NCBI GenBank assembly: GCA_947501355.1
Contig: CANMVA010000001.1
Span: 1,945,492 to 2,009,491, forward strand
Length of the DNA stretch: 64,000 bases
Direction: 5' to 3'
DNA from: an uncultured Paracoccaceae bacterium
Lineage (GTDB): Bacteria; Pseudomonadota; Alphaproteobacteria; Rhodobacterales; Rhodobacteraceae
The notes below the pieces were generated by a model that was not told where the DNA came from, did not search any database, and saw only the letters and a program-made list of their open reading frames with translations. Below are positions 7,518 through 16,715 of the stretch, in pieces (positions within the stretch are counted from its first letter, which is position 1; every line of letters begins with the position of its first letter). The translations under genes and the position numbers were made by a program.

Positions 7518-8300
7518 TCACGCGCTCACCGCGTCTTTGTTTTTCAGGCCGGTGCCAAGATAGGCCTCGATCACCTGCTCGTTGGCCTTGATCTCGTCAA
7601 TTGTGCCTTCGGCCAGCACTTTGCCCTCGGCCATACAGATCACCGGATCGCACAGGCGCCCGATGAAATCCATGTCATGCTCGATCATGCAGAACGTGTA
7701 GCCACGTTCCTTATTCAAACGCAGGATCGCGTCGCCGATGGTGTTGAGAAGCGTGCGGTTCACGCCTGCACCGACCTCGTCCAGAAAGACGATCTTGGCA
7801 TCGACCATCATGGTGCGGCCCAGTTCCAGCAGCTTTTTCTGACCGCCGGAGAGGTTGCCTGCTTTTTCGTCCTTCAGGTGGTCAATCGTCAGGAACTCTA
7901 GCACCTCATCGGCCTTGGCCAGAAGGGCGCGTTCCTCATCGGCGATCCGTTTGCGCCCGAACCACGTGTTCCACAGCGTCTCACCGGTTTGTCCGGCGGG
8001 GACCATCATCAGGTTTTCGCGCACAGTCATCGACCCGAATTCGTGGGCAATCTGGAAGGTCCGGAGCAGACCCTTGCCGAACAGCTCGTGCGGCTCCAAT
8101 CCGGTGATGTCTTCGCCGTCCATGAAAACCTGACCGGATGTCGGTTTAAGAACGCCTGCGATAACGTTGAAAAGAGTGGTTTTTCCGGCGCCGTTCGGGC
8201 CAATCAACCCGGTGATCGAGCCGCTTTTGATCTCAAGCGTCGCGCCATCGACGGCGTGAAAGCCACCGAAATGCTTGTGGACGTCTTCAACGACGATCAT
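7518..8300 (-). CDS. livG: Branched-chain amino acid ABC transporter ATP-binding protein LivG
   Basis: The 260-residue ATPase has Walker A GPNGAGKTT, signature NLSGGQKKL and Walker B IVFLDEVGAG, where the usual DEP is DEV. It also has the LivG-type RTFQIAHEFGSMTVRENL and the C-terminal IEHDMDFI and LAEGTIDEIKAN. It is the first gene after the binding protein and lies downstream of a strong hairpin that may lower its expression relative to livJ. Confidence 0.94.
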   Translation of the reverse strand: MIVVEDVHKHFGGFHAVDGATLEIKSGSITGLIGPNGAGKTTLFNVIAGVLKPTSGQVFMDGEDITGLEPHELFGKGLLRTFQIAHEFGSMTVRENLMMVPAGQTGETLWNTWFGRKRIADEERALLAKADEVLEFLTIDHLKDEKAGNLSGGQKKLLELGRTMMVDAKIVFLDEVGAGVNRTLLNTIGDAILRLNKERGYTFCMIEHDMDFIGRLCDPVICMAEGKVLAEGTIDEIKANEQVIEAYLGTGLKNKDAVSA

Positions 8301-8343
8301 TTGGATCCCTTTCGCACTTTAAAAACGCGCGTTATCTTATTGA

Positions 8344-8373
8344 AACAGCGCGAGGTTTAACCCTCGCGCTGTT
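8344..8373 (-). terminator. Intercistronic stem-loop between the binding-protein gene and livG
   Basis: A perfect 12-bp stem (AACAGCGCGAGG with its complement, 6-base loop) lies 19 bases after the stop of the binding-protein gene. It lacks a real uridine run. It fits a partial attenuator and 3-prime protector of the binding-protein mRNA, as known between malE and malF in enteric bacteria. Confidence 0.65.
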
Positions 8374-8392
8374 GATTTTCAGGAGACCGGAC

Positions 8393-9583
8393 TTAGCGGT
8401 ATTTCGCTGTCGTGATCTCGCCGCCTTCAACGACGATCTCGCGGTAATTGCCAGCGGATTCACCGGGGCCGATCAGCTCAACAGCGGATGCGCCGACATA
8501 GTCGACCTCGCCGCCGCCTTTGATGATCTCCAGCGCTTTGGCCAGTTCACCGGGGAAAATCTGCTCGCCGGGGGCGTTGGCCACATCCATGATGTGATCC
8601 TTGTATTCGCCGGGCTCGGCAGAACCTGCCGCTTGCATGGCCAGCATCATCAGCGCAGCCGCGTCATAGCTTTCCGGCGTGAAGGGCGAGCTGGGATCAA
8701 AGGCGTCGCCGACCAGTTCAGCAAAAAGCTCTTTGCCGGGGCTGTCGGTGCCGGGGTGCTGACCGGTGGAGCCGTCAATCTCGGAGCCGAAGTTTTCGGC
8801 CAGCTGGGCCGAGATCATGCCATCGGGGAAGTGGAACGTGTCGAAGGCACCGGAATCAAGGGCGGCGCGCACGATGCCGGAGCCGCCTTGGTCCACGTAG
8901 CCTGCCACGACCAGACGCTCACCACCGGCAGCGGCCAGTGCGCCAACTTCGGCCGAATAGTCGGCTTTGCCGTCTTCATGGGCCGCCGAGATGGTCACGG
9001 TGCCGCCAGCGGCTTCCCATTCGGCCTGGAAGGCATCTGCAAGGCCCTTGCCGTAGTCGTTGTTGGTGTAGGTGAGGGCGACCTCTTTGAGGCCTTGCTC
9101 CATCAGCACTTCGGTCATCACGGCGCCTTGGCGCGCGTCAGACGGTGCCGTACGGAAGAAGAGGCCGTTATCCTCGGCATCCGACAGACCGGGCGATGTG
9201 GCCGAGGGGGACACCATCACGACGCCATTGGCCAGCGCCACGTTGGACAGGATCGCACCGGTCACGCCCGAACAATCCGCGCCCATGATGCCTTTGACAC
9301 CATCGGAGGTGATCAGACGTTCGGCAGCCGCCGTCGCGGCACCGGCGTCGACGCAGGTGCTGTCAGCACGCACGGGCGTCACGGATGCGCCGTCCAGAAG
9401 CATCCCGGACTCGGTGACTTCGGACATCGCCAGTTCGGCGCCATCAGCCATCGAGGGGGTCAGCGATTCAATCGGGCCGGTGAAGCCCAAGATCACGCCG
9501 ATCTTGATCTCGGAATGACCGGCCGCATTGGCCATCCCCGCCGTCAAAGCAGCAGCGGTCGTTGCCATAAGCAGTTTTTTCAT
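8393..9583 (-). CDS. livJ: Branched-chain amino acid ABC transporter substrate-binding protein (LivJ/K type)
   Basis: The 396-residue periplasmic type I binding protein starts at MKKLLMATT with GGGAG upstream; the frame is open further but without a ribosome site. The signal peptide ends near MANA. The mature part begins with IKIGVILGFTGPIE and contains MADGAELAMSEV and MGADCSGVTGAIL, typical of the Leu/Ile/Val-binding family. It is the first gene of the liv operon. The exact ligand is uncertain, since this family also binds other amides and aromatic acids. Confidence 0.9.
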   Translation of the reverse strand: MKKLLMATTAAALTAGMANAAGHSEIKIGVILGFTGPIESLTPSMADGAELAMSEVTESGMLLDGASVTPVRADSTCVDAGAATAAAERLITSDGVKGIMGADCSGVTGAILSNVALANGVVMVSPSATSPGLSDAEDNGLFFRTAPSDARQGAVMTEVLMEQGLKEVALTYTNNDYGKGLADAFQAEWEAAGGTVTISAAHEDGKADYSAEVGALAAAGGERLVVAGYVDQGGSGIVRAALDSGAFDTFHFPDGMISAQLAENFGSEIDGSTGQHPGTDSPGKELFAELVGDAFDPSSPFTPESYDAAALMMLAMQAAGSAEPGEYKDHIMDVANAPGEQIFPGELAKALEIIKGGGEVDYVGASAVELIGPGESAGNYREIVVEGGEITTAKYR

Positions 9584-9758
9584 TTGTATTCTCCCATGTT
9601 GGATACCAAATCCATGCCAAAGACTATCGCGTCCTGTGGGAAAGAAAAGCGGATAAACGGGGAAATTCCCCAAAGGAAGCCCATCTCACAAGACAGTTAC
9701 GGCTCTTGGTGCGCGCTGTTGCGTGGCTAGATATAAAGACAGACACGCGGAGGTTGTG

Positions 9759-10847
9759 ATGCGCAGACTACTCCTGATGATGAGCGTTCTGATCGCGCTG
9801 CCGATGGGGGCGCAGGCGCTTCAGACGGAAAGCGGGCCGGTGCAGGTAACCGTGGTGGCCGATGATCTGGACGCGCCTTGGGCCATGGGATTTTTGCCCG
9901 GTGGCGGGTTTCTGGTGACAGAGCGCGGCGGGACGTTGCTGCATTTCCGGCCCAACGGGCGGCGCATTGCGGTGAGCGGATTGCCGGAGATTGCCGTTGG
10001 CGGGCAGGGTGGTTTGCTTGACGTGCTGATCCCGCGCGATTTTGCGCAGACGCGCGAGGTTCTGTTCACCTATGCCAAAGCGCAGGGACGCGGGGAGGGG
10101 ACGGCGCTGGCCGCCGGCACCTTGAGTGCGGATGGCACCGCTTTGCAGAATGTGCGCGTCTTGTTTGAGATCGCGCGCGGCTCCAACGGGGGTCGGCATT
10201 TCGGCTCGCGGCTGGTGGAGGCAAACGACGGCACGATTTTCATGACCGTCGGAGATCGTGGTGATCGGCCCTCGGCGCAGGATCTGGGGCTGCATAACGG
10301 ATCGGTGTTGCGGCTTAATCGCGATGGGTCGGTGCCGTCGAGCAATCCGTTCGTCGGTCAGGACGGCGCGTTGCCCGAAATCTGGTCCTTCGGTCACCGC
10401 AACCCGCAAGGGGCCGCGCTGGACAGCGCAGGGCAACTTTGGGTCAACGAGCATGGTGCGCGCGGCGGTGACGAGGTGAACCGCGTGCAACGCGGGGCAA
10501 ATTACGGCTGGCCCGTGATTTCCTACGGGCGGCATTATTCCGGCCTGCCGATTGGCGAAGGCACGACCAAGATCGGGCTGCAACAGCCTGTGCATTACTG
10601 GGACCCGTCCATCGCGCCGTCCGGCATGATGATCTACACGGGCGAGATGTTTCCCGAATGGGAGGGCGACATGTTTGTCGGCTCGCTCAAGTTCGGTCTG
10701 ATCAGCCGCTTGTCTGCTGCAGGGGATGAGCAAGAGCATATATCAGGGCCAGAAACCGACCGTGTGCGCGACATTCGCCAAGCCCCGGACGGGTCGATCT
10801 GGGTGATGTCTGTGGGCAATGGGGCGATTTACCGATTGAGTAAGTAG
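9759..10847 (+). CDS. PQQ-dependent aldose sugar dehydrogenase (YliI/soluble GDH family)
   Basis: The protein has 362 residues from an ATG with GGAGG five bases upstream. It has a signal peptide (to about MGAQA) and a six-bladed propeller of the glucose/sorbosone dehydrogenase family. Seen motifs are APWAMGFLPGGGFLVTERGG, IARGSNGGRHFGSRL, WSFGHRNPQG and LWVNEHGARGGDEVN, which carry the PQQ and calcium ligands of the family. It would oxidise aldoses in the periplasm when PQQ is available. No PQQ synthesis genes are in the window. Confidence 0.88.
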   Translation: MRRLLLMMSVLIALPMGAQALQTESGPVQVTVVADDLDAPWAMGFLPGGGFLVTERGGTLLHFRPNGRRIAVSGLPEIAVGGQGGLLDVLIPRDFAQTREVLFTYAKAQGRGEGTALAAGTLSADGTALQNVRVLFEIARGSNGGRHFGSRLVEANDGTIFMTVGDRGDRPSAQDLGLHNGSVLRLNRDGSVPSSNPFVGQDGALPEIWSFGHRNPQGAALDSAGQLWVNEHGARGGDEVNRVQRGANYGWPVISYGRHYSGLPIGEGTTKIGLQQPVHYWDPSIAPSGMMIYTGEMFPEWEGDMFVGSLKFGLISRLSAAGDEQEHISGPETDRVRDIRQAPDGSIWVMSVGNGAIYRLSK

Positions 10848-10896
10848 GTCGCAGGAGACACGCGAGACAGGACAGATTGCGTGTGATCTGATAATT

Positions 10897-10919
10897 CCCC
10901 TCTAGATTGCATTGAGGGG
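10897..10919 (+). promoter_or_regulatory. Hairpin that covers the ribosome site of the nuclease gene
   Basis: CCCCTC pairs with GAGGGG around an 11-base loop, with a few further pairs outside it. GAGGGG is the Shine-Dalgarno sequence of the next gene and ends three bases before its ATG. The structure would hide the site unless opened, suggesting translational control. Confidence 0.45.
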
Positions 10920-10922
10920 ATT

Positions 10923-11567
10923 ATGGACGAGTTTGGAGGTCTTATTGCCGTTGTCGCTTTCGTGGGCGTCGTGCTCTGGCTGATCAACTCAGCGGCAACG
11001 CCCAAGGCAAAGCGGCCGCAGCAAAAGCATGCGCGGCCGCGTAAAAGGTCTATTCCTCCGCTTACGAGACCTGTCACGCCCCTAAATCGAAAGCGGTTCG
11101 AAAAACCCTACAACGCCAACCTTACCAAGCTGGAGCGCAGCACAGAAACCGTTTGCGGGCGCGCGCATGTCGTGGATGGCGATACAATCGTTATCAAGAA
11201 GGTTCAGATCAGACTTTTCGGGATTGATGCGCCGGAAATGAACCACCCCTATGGCCAGAGTGCCAAGTGGGCTTTGGTTCGTCTCTGCAAAGGTCAGATC
11301 ATCAAGGCGGACATCATTGAAGAAGACACGCATGGGCGAACCGTCGCAAGGTGTTGGCTTCCCGATGGTCGGGACCTGTCTGCGGAAATGGTCAAGGAAG
11401 GGCTGGCCATTGATTGGCCGAAGTTTTCAGGCGGGCGTTACAAATCCTTTGAAGTAGTGGATGCGCGCAAGAAGATGTGGCTGGCCGATGCACGCCAGAA
11501 AGGCCGGATGCACGTCTGGGAACAGTTTGAAGGGCGTCGAGCTAAGCGCTCCGCGCCCCGGACCTGA
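10923..11567 (+). CDS. Membrane-anchored thermonuclease (SNase) family protein
   Basis: The 214-residue protein begins with one transmembrane segment (about 5-22, VVAFVGVVLWLIN), a basic linker rich in Lys/Arg/Pro, then a staphylococcal nuclease-like OB fold at about 75-195. Catalytic signatures are VVDGDTI, RLFGIDAPE and DTHGRTVARCW, supplying the Asp, Arg and Glu residues used for calcium-dependent phosphodiester cleavage. The last residues (AKRSAPRT) are encoded by a REP-like palindrome whose loop holds the stop codon. It is convergent with the GlxA-type regulator. Confidence 0.85.
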   Translation: MDEFGGLIAVVAFVGVVLWLINSAATPKAKRPQQKHARPRKRSIPPLTRPVTPLNRKRFEKPYNANLTKLERSTETVCGRAHVVDGDTIVIKKVQIRLFGIDAPEMNHPYGQSAKWALVRLCKGQIIKADIIEEDTHGRTVARCWLPDGRDLSAEMVKEGLAIDWPKFSGGRYKSFEVVDARKKMWLADARQKGRMHVWEQFEGRRAKRSAPRT

Positions 11568-11575
11568 TCCGGGGC
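11555..11575. repeat. REP-like palindrome containing the nuclease stop codon
   Basis: GCCCCGGA and TCCGGGGC frame a 5-base loop, CCTGA, that includes the TGA stop of the nuclease gene. It lies between two convergent genes and is the second copy of the element at 4044-4062. It may serve as a two-way terminator. Confidence 0.65.
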
Positions 11576-11602
11576 CTTGGACTGGGAGGTCCGGGACGGG
11601 GG

Positions 11603-12607
11603 TTAAATCGAAAGCCGCGCTGCCTGTGCACCTCGTTCACGATACGGGGTCGTGTCGTAATGGGACCGGTAGCATTTGGAGAAATGCGAGGGCGAGGCGA
11701 AGCCGCAGGCGAGGGCGACGTTGATCACGCTCATATCGGTTTGCATTAGCAGGTTACGCGCTTTTTGCAGGCGCAGTTCCATATAGTAGCGCTTGGGCGA
11801 GCGGTTGAGATAGCGGCGAAAGAGCCGCTCGAGCTGGCGAGTGGACATGCCCACATCGCGGGCCAGGATCGACGGGCTGATCGGCTCTTCGATATTGGCC
11901 TCCATCATCTGTATGACCTGGCTGAGCTTGGGATGCCGCACACCAATGCGGGTCGGGATCGACAGGCGCTGGGTGTCCTGATCGGTGCGGATCGAGGAAT
12001 AGATCAGTTGATCGGCGACTGCGTTTGCCAGCTCCTCCCCATGGTCATTAGCGATCAGTTTCAGCATCAGATCAATCGACGACGTGCCGCCCGCGGTCGT
12101 GTAGCGGTTGCCGTCGATGACGAAGACGGATTTGGTCAGCTCAACCTCGTCGAACTCTTCGGCGAAGCTGTCCTGGTTCTCCCAGTGGATGGTGGCTTTC
12201 TTGCCATCCAGCAGACCGGCAGCCGCCAGCGAATGGCCGGCTGTGCAGAGCCCGCCGATGGTGGCCCCTTTGCGCGCTTCGCGGCGCAGCCAGTTCAAGA
12301 GCCGCTTGGTGGTGGCCGCCTGAACGTCGATGCCACCGCAGACAAGGATCGTGTCATCGCGCAGGGTCTCGTCCAGATCATCGTCCAGTTTGAAGCTGGT
12401 GCCCGCCGAGCAGGTCACGAAATCCCCCCCTTCGCCAACAAGACGCCAGGCGTAAAGCGGCTGCCCGGCCATGCGGTTGGCGATACGCAGGGACTCCACG
12501 GCGGAGGCGAAACAGAGCATCGTGAAATTCTCCAGCAGAACGAAAACGAAGCGGCGGGGTTTCTGGCCGCTCGTGTCGATCTCTACCAGGGGCGTTTCTG
12601 CTGTCAT
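11603..12607 (-). CDS. GlxA-type transcriptional regulator (DJ-1/PfpI domain plus AraC HTH)
   Basis: The 334-residue protein has an N-terminal class I glutamine-amidotransferase-like domain (about 18-190; VFVLLENFTML, GGLCTAGHSLAAAGLL, YTTAGGTSSIDLML) and a C-terminal AraC/XylS pair of helix-turn-helix motifs (about 220-325; STRQLERLFRRYLN, INVALACGFASPSHFSKCYR). This is the layout of regulators of choline, carnitine, glycine betaine and arginine use in proteobacteria. The distant choline transporter and dimethylglycine-dehydrogenase-like gene in the window are possible targets, but no adjacent target is seen. Confidence 0.85.
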   Translation of the reverse strand: MTAETPLVEIDTSGQKPRRFVFVLLENFTMLCFASAVESLRIANRMAGQPLYAWRLVGEGGDFVTCSAGTSFKLDDDLDETLRDDTILVCGGIDVQAATTKRLLNWLRREARKGATIGGLCTAGHSLAAAGLLDGKKATIHWENQDSFAEEFDEVELTKSVFVIDGNRYTTAGGTSSIDLMLKLIANDHGEELANAVADQLIYSSIRTDQDTQRLSIPTRIGVRHPKLSQVIQMMEANIEEPISPSILARDVGMSTRQLERLFRRYLNRSPKRYYMELRLQKARNLLMQTDMSVINVALACGFASPSHFSKCYRSHYDTTPYRERGAQAARLSI

Positions 12608-12789
12608 CGGGCTGTCTTCTTAAAAGATGATAATGCGCAGCTAAGTCAGGTTTGAGAGGCCGGATCAAGAGCAATCGCATCAGATATCCAAAGGGATAGG
12701 CGCGGTCGAAGCGACGTGATATCTGCGGTGGCCTCGGCGGGCGATCTGACTTATATTGACCGCTGCTAACGCTAACAGGAGCAAAAACG

Positions 12790-14160
12790 ATGACCGAGTG
12801 GCACAAATCTGACTGGCGCGCGAAACCGCGGGTTCAGATGCCGGACTATACCGACACGGACCAGCTGACTGCAGTGGAAGCCCGTTTGTCGAGCTATCCG
12901 CCGCTGGTTTTTGCAGGCGAGGCCCGCACATTGCGCGCGCAACTTGCCAAGGCGTCGCGGGGCGAAGCCTTCCTGCTGCAAGGCGGTGATTGCGCCGAGA
13001 GCTTTGAGGAATTTTCCGCCGACACGATCCGCGACACGTTCAAGGTGATGTTGCAGATGGCGATGGTGCTGACCTATGGCGCGAAAGTGCCGGTCATCAA
13101 GGTCGGTCGGATGGCCGGTCAGTTTGCCAAACCGCGCTCGGCCCCGACCGAGGTGAAGGACGGCGTGGAGCTGCCGAGCTACCGTGGCGACATCATCAAC
13201 AATATCGACTTCACGCCAGAGGCGCGCATCCCCGATGCGGAACGCATGCTGCGCGCCTACACGCAGGCCGCCGCATCCTTGAACCTTGTTCGGGCGTTCT
13301 CGACAGGCGGCTATGCGGACGTCAATCAGGTGCATGGCTGGACGCTGGGCTTTACCGAAGGGTCCGAGGCCGCGCGGTATCGCGAGATGGCGGGCCGGAT
13401 CAGCGACACGCTTGATTTCATGAAAGCCGCGGGCGTGAATGAAGCGACCGCGCACACGCTGCAATCGGTGGATTTCTACACCTCGCACGAAGCTCTTTTG
13501 CTGGAATATGAAGAGGCGCTGACCCGCGTGGACAGCACCTCTGGCCAGTGGATCGCGGGGTCGGGTCACATGATCTGGATCGGCGACCGCACGCGTCAGC
13601 CGGATGGCGCGCATGTGGAGTTCTGCCGCGGTGTGATGAACCCGATCGGTCTGAAATGCGGCCCCACCACGACAGCCGATGATCTGAAGGTTCTGATGGA
13701 GAAGTTGAACCCCGAGAACGAGGCCGGGCGTCTGACGCTGATCGCGCGCTTCGGGGCGGGCTCGGTTGGTGAGCATCTTCCGCGCCTGATCAAGGCGGTA
13801 CAGGAAGAAGGGGCCAATGTTGTTTGGTCCTGTGATCCGATGCATGGAAACACGATCAAGGCGGCGTCGGGCTACAAGACACGGCCTTTCGAGTCTGTGC
13901 TGCGCGAAGTGACCGAGTTCTTTGGCGTGCATAAGGCCGAGGGCACGATCCCCGGTGGTGTGCATTTCGAGATGACCGGCAAGGACGTGACCGAGTGCAC
14001 CGGTGGTGTACGGGCCGTCTCAGACGAAGATTTGTCGGATCGTTACCACACCGCCTGCGACCCGCGCTTGAACGCCTCGCAATCGTTGGAGCTGGCGTTC
14101 CTCGTGGCCGAACAGCTGTCGGACCGGCGGGGCGCTTTGAAAGAAGCCCAGTCGGCTTAA
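12790..14160 (+). CDS. aroG: Class II 3-deoxy-D-arabino-heptulosonate 7-phosphate synthase
   Basis: The 456-residue enzyme is of the plant/Mycobacterium-like class II type and joins phosphoenolpyruvate and erythrose 4-phosphate, the first step of aromatic amino acid synthesis. Seen features are [61 protein letters not shown] and [15 protein letters not shown]. The length is normal for the class. The start has AGGAG upstream. An upstream TATATT (near 12753) could be a -10 element. A later shikimate-pathway gene, aroQ, also lies in the window but is not linked. Confidence 0.94.
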   Translation: MTEWHKSDWRAKPRVQMPDYTDTDQLTAVEARLSSYPPLVFAGEARTLRAQLAKASRGEAFLLQGGDCAESFEEFSADTIRDTFKVMLQMAMVLTYGAKVPVIKVGRMAGQFAKPRSAPTEVKDGVELPSYRGDIINNIDFTPEARIPDAERMLRAYTQAAASLNLVRAFSTGGYADVNQVHGWTLGFTEGSEAARYREMAGRISDTLDFMKAAGVNEATAHTLQSVDFYTSHEALLLEYEEALTRVDSTSGQWIAGSGHMIWIGDRTRQPDGAHVEFCRGVMNPIGLKCGPTTTADDLKVLMEKLNPENEAGRLTLIARFGAGSVGEHLPRLIKAVQEEGANVVWSCDPMHGNTIKAASGYKTRPFESVLREVTEFFGVHKAEGTIPGGVHFEMTGKDVTECTGGVRAVSDEDLSDRYHTACDPRLNASQSLELAFLVAEQLSDRRGALKEAQSA

Positions 14161-14185
14161 CGCCCCCGGCTTTACAAAACGGTAA

Positions 14186-14207
14186 CCTGTTCCCCTTGGG
14201 GAACGGG
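14186..14207 (+). terminator. GC-rich hairpin after the DAHP synthase gene
   Basis: CCTGTTCCCC folds back on GGGGAACGGG 26 bases after the stop codon. There is no uridine run, so it may act as a Rho-assisted terminator or stability element. Confidence 0.4.
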
Positions 14208-14232
14208 TCGCTTCCCTTGAAAGGTGCATCTC

Positions 14233-15015
14233 ATGCGGCTCGATATCGACGTCCATTTGCACTATAAGATGCCCGCTCCGACCGATCTTTTGCTGCAGAT
14301 CGAGGTGGCTGATCTGGCCGATCAGAAGGTCATCTCTCAGCAGATGCTGACCGATCCTTTGGATCATTTCATTCGCGTCGCAGCCGAGGATGGTCTGGGA
14401 GAGCGGGCCTGGCTGCGCTGTGACGATGCGCTGCGTTGTAGCTACACCGCTCAAGTGGTGGTGGACCGCCCGCGCCTTGATCTGGAAGCGCTCGACGCCG
14501 TGCCGCCGCATCTCCTGCCCGGAGACACCGTGCGCTATCTGATGCCCTCTCGCTATTGTCCGTCAGACGAATTTCAGACGTTTGTCGCCTCTGAGTTCGA
14601 GGGCTTGCGCGGCGGCGCACTGATCGGGGCGATGCGCGATTGGTTGAACCACACGCTCAGCTATGTGCCGGGCGTGTCCGGCCCGCAAACAACGGCGCTG
14701 GACACATTCGTGCAGCGCCAGGGCGTGTGTCGGGATTTCGCGCATCTCATGGTCTGCTTTGCCCGCGCGGCGGCTATTCCGGCGCGGTTCGTCAGCGTCT
14801 ATGCACCTGATGTCATGCCGCAGGACTTCCACGCTGTGGCAGAGGTCTATCTGGACGGCACATGGCACCTGGTGGATGCGACGGGCATGGCACCGGCAGA
14901 CACAATTGCGCGGATCGGCGTCGGAATGGACGCGGCGGAGGTGTCATTTCTGACAAGCTACGGGCAGATCAGTTTTTTGGCACAAACCGTCAACGTCACG
15001 GCGCATCACGACTAG
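14233..15015 (+). CDS. Transglutaminase-like (cysteine peptidase-fold) protein
   Basis: The protein has 260 residues from the ATG; an upstream in-frame GTG is possible, but AAAGG is better placed for the ATG. The N-terminal half is a beta-rich bacterial transglutaminase N region. The C-terminal half has the catalytic triad context: GVCRDFAHLM (Cys), DFHAVAEVYL (His) and WHLVDATG (Asp). Related proteins are cytoplasmic enzymes of unknown substrate. The gene is convergent with the PAS protein, and the two ends overlap by 4 bases. Confidence 0.8.
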   Translation: MRLDIDVHLHYKMPAPTDLLLQIEVADLADQKVISQQMLTDPLDHFIRVAAEDGLGERAWLRCDDALRCSYTAQVVVDRPRLDLEALDAVPPHLLPGDTVRYLMPSRYCPSDEFQTFVASEFEGLRGGALIGAMRDWLNHTLSYVPGVSGPQTTALDTFVQRQGVCRDFAHLMVCFARAAAIPARFVSVYAPDVMPQDFHAVAEVYLDGTWHLVDATGMAPADTIARIGVGMDAAEVSFLTSYGQISFLAQTVNVTAHHD

Positions 15016-15629
15016 TCGCGTGAGCTGACCAGACGCAGATGCGACCCGTTGGTATAGACCTTGGGGCGGGGCGCGCCGATGGCGTCAACCTGAACGTCCT
15101 CAATCGCAAAGCGGCGGGGCGTGCGGCCAATGCGGCTGTTGCTGACAAGGCATCCCAGCGCACGGGTCACATCGCCATTGCCATCCGTCAGCGGGAACAG
15201 CGCCATCGTGGCATCAATCGCCGGGCGTGCGATGCTGCGCGGGCTCAGCAGGCTGATCTTGGCGATGGCGGGTTTCTTGAAGACAGCCTCAAGCGGCGTG
15301 ACGAGGGCAACGCGGGCATCGACATCCATCATGGTGGTGATGGGCATGCCCCGCACATCCATGCCCATCAGATCGCACAGATGCCCCCCGGCGAGGCGGA
15401 ACCGCGCGATGCCGGGCGCGACACGTTCCAGAATGAAAGCGTTGGGCAAAGCCGCCTCGATCCCGCGTGGATTAATGTCGGCACGGGTCGGCACAAGCGC
15501 GCCTTTGCGTTGGTCTGACCAATAGGCTTCAACCTGCGCAATAAGGGAGGGGCCAGCACCAAGCGGGGCCGCATTACCCTGCATCTGGCGTCCTTTATGA
15601 CCGTTCGAAAACGGGATGACATACGACAT
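15012..15629 (-). CDS. PAS-domain protein of the alphaproteobacterial PAS_5 type
   Basis: The 205-residue protein has the start MSYVIPFSNG chosen because of AAGGG seven bases upstream; the frame opens 21 codons earlier. A single PAS_5-like domain covers about residues 30-175, with AYWSDQRKGALVPTRADINP, LERVAPGIARFRLAGGHLCD and GMDVRGMPITTMM. No output domain is present. Related proteins are soluble sensors or adaptors, some linked to cell-cycle or stress signalling. The ligand is unknown. Confidence 0.7.
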   Translation of the reverse strand: MSYVIPFSNGHKGRQMQGNAAPLGAGPSLIAQVEAYWSDQRKGALVPTRADINPRGIEAALPNAFILERVAPGIARFRLAGGHLCDLMGMDVRGMPITTMMDVDARVALVTPLEAVFKKPAIAKISLLSPRSIARPAIDATMALFPLTDGNGDVTRALGCLVSNSRIGRTPRRFAIEDVQVDAIGAPRPKVYTNGSHLRLVSSRD

Positions 15630-15807
15630 TTCGGACCCTTTCACCGTGCCTGAGCGCCCCGGGCTGCGCGGGGCTGTGACGCTTGTGGGCATTGGTCATT
15701 CATGCTTAACCATTGCCTAACAAATGCGTCTCAAATCTTACTCTCGCGTTAATATCGCATGGTTTGTTTCAAATTTGGTGTGAAAAAGAACTAAAAGGTT
15801 AACAGCC

Positions 15808-16698
15808 ATGCTCGCCTCGATGACTGCTTTCACCGCACACTCCAATGCAGGCGAAAACCACGCATGGAGCTGGGATCTGCGCGGGGTGAATGCCAAGGGC
15901 CTCGATATCCGGCTGCGGCTGCCCGATTGGATCGAAGGGTTTGAGCAAAGCGTGAAGGCGCAGATCGCGCAGCATGTGGCGCGGGGCAATGTTACGTTGG
16001 GCCTGCGGATCACCCGCGACGAGGGCGCGAGCGCGCTGTCGATCAACGAAGACACTCTCAACGCTGTGCTGGGCTCGCTGCGCCAGATCGAGAGCCATGC
16101 GCAGAAGCAAGGGGTCCCTGTCGCGCCGGTGACAGCGCTTGATCTGATGTCCGCGCGCGGGGTGATGGATGCAAGCCAGGTGGCGCAGGACACCGCAGCG
16201 CTGAAAGCGGCGCTGCTGGCTGATCTGGAGCGTCTTTTGGAGGATTTCGTCAAGATGCGCACCGCCGAAGGGCGCGCCTTGGAGGCGGTGTTGAAAGGTC
16301 AGATCGACATGATCGAAGGCCTGACCAAGGCGGCTGCTGAGGCGGCAGAGGCACGCCGCCCGCAGGTGGCTGACGCGCTGAAGGCCAATCTGGCGCGGGT
16401 CATGGAAAACGTCGATGGCGTCGATGCAGATCGCGTGGCGCAAGAGCTCGCCATGCTGGCCGTCAAGGCGGATATCACCGAAGAGATTGACCGTTTGGAG
16501 GCGCATGTCAGCGCCGCCCGCGCGCTGATTGCGCAGGGCAGCCCCATCGGGCGCAAGCTGGATTTCCTGATGCAGGAGTTCAACCGCGAGGCCAACACGC
16601 TGTGTTCGAAATCTCAGGACACCGCGCTGACCGCAATCGGGCTTGACCTGAAAGCGACCATCGACCAGATGCGAGAGCAAGTTCAGAATGTGGAGTGA
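15808..16698 (+). CDS. yicC: YicC-family endoribonuclease/stress protein
   Basis: The 296-residue protein has the YicC N-terminal domain (SMTAFT-like start, [18 protein letters not shown]) and the C-terminal DUF1732 ([35 protein letters not shown]). The family has been shown to act as endoribonuclease in Escherichia coli. In many proteobacteria it sits next to gmk, as here, 17 bases away. Confidence 0.92.
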   Translation: MLASMTAFTAHSNAGENHAWSWDLRGVNAKGLDIRLRLPDWIEGFEQSVKAQIAQHVARGNVTLGLRITRDEGASALSINEDTLNAVLGSLRQIESHAQKQGVPVAPVTALDLMSARGVMDASQVAQDTAALKAALLADLERLLEDFVKMRTAEGRALEAVLKGQIDMIEGLTKAAAEAAEARRPQVADALKANLARVMENVDGVDADRVAQELAMLAVKADITEEIDRLEAHVSAARALIAQGSPIGRKLDFLMQEFNREANTLCSKSQDTALTAIGLDLKATIDQMREQVQNVE

Positions 16699-16715
16699 AA
16701 CATGAGGCGCAACCC

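Noticed and set aside
12772-13965. Minus-strand frame of about 400 codons opposite the DAHP synthase gene
   Set aside because: The plus strand encodes a full-length, conserved class II enzyme; the antisense frame is His/Arg-rich with no motif.
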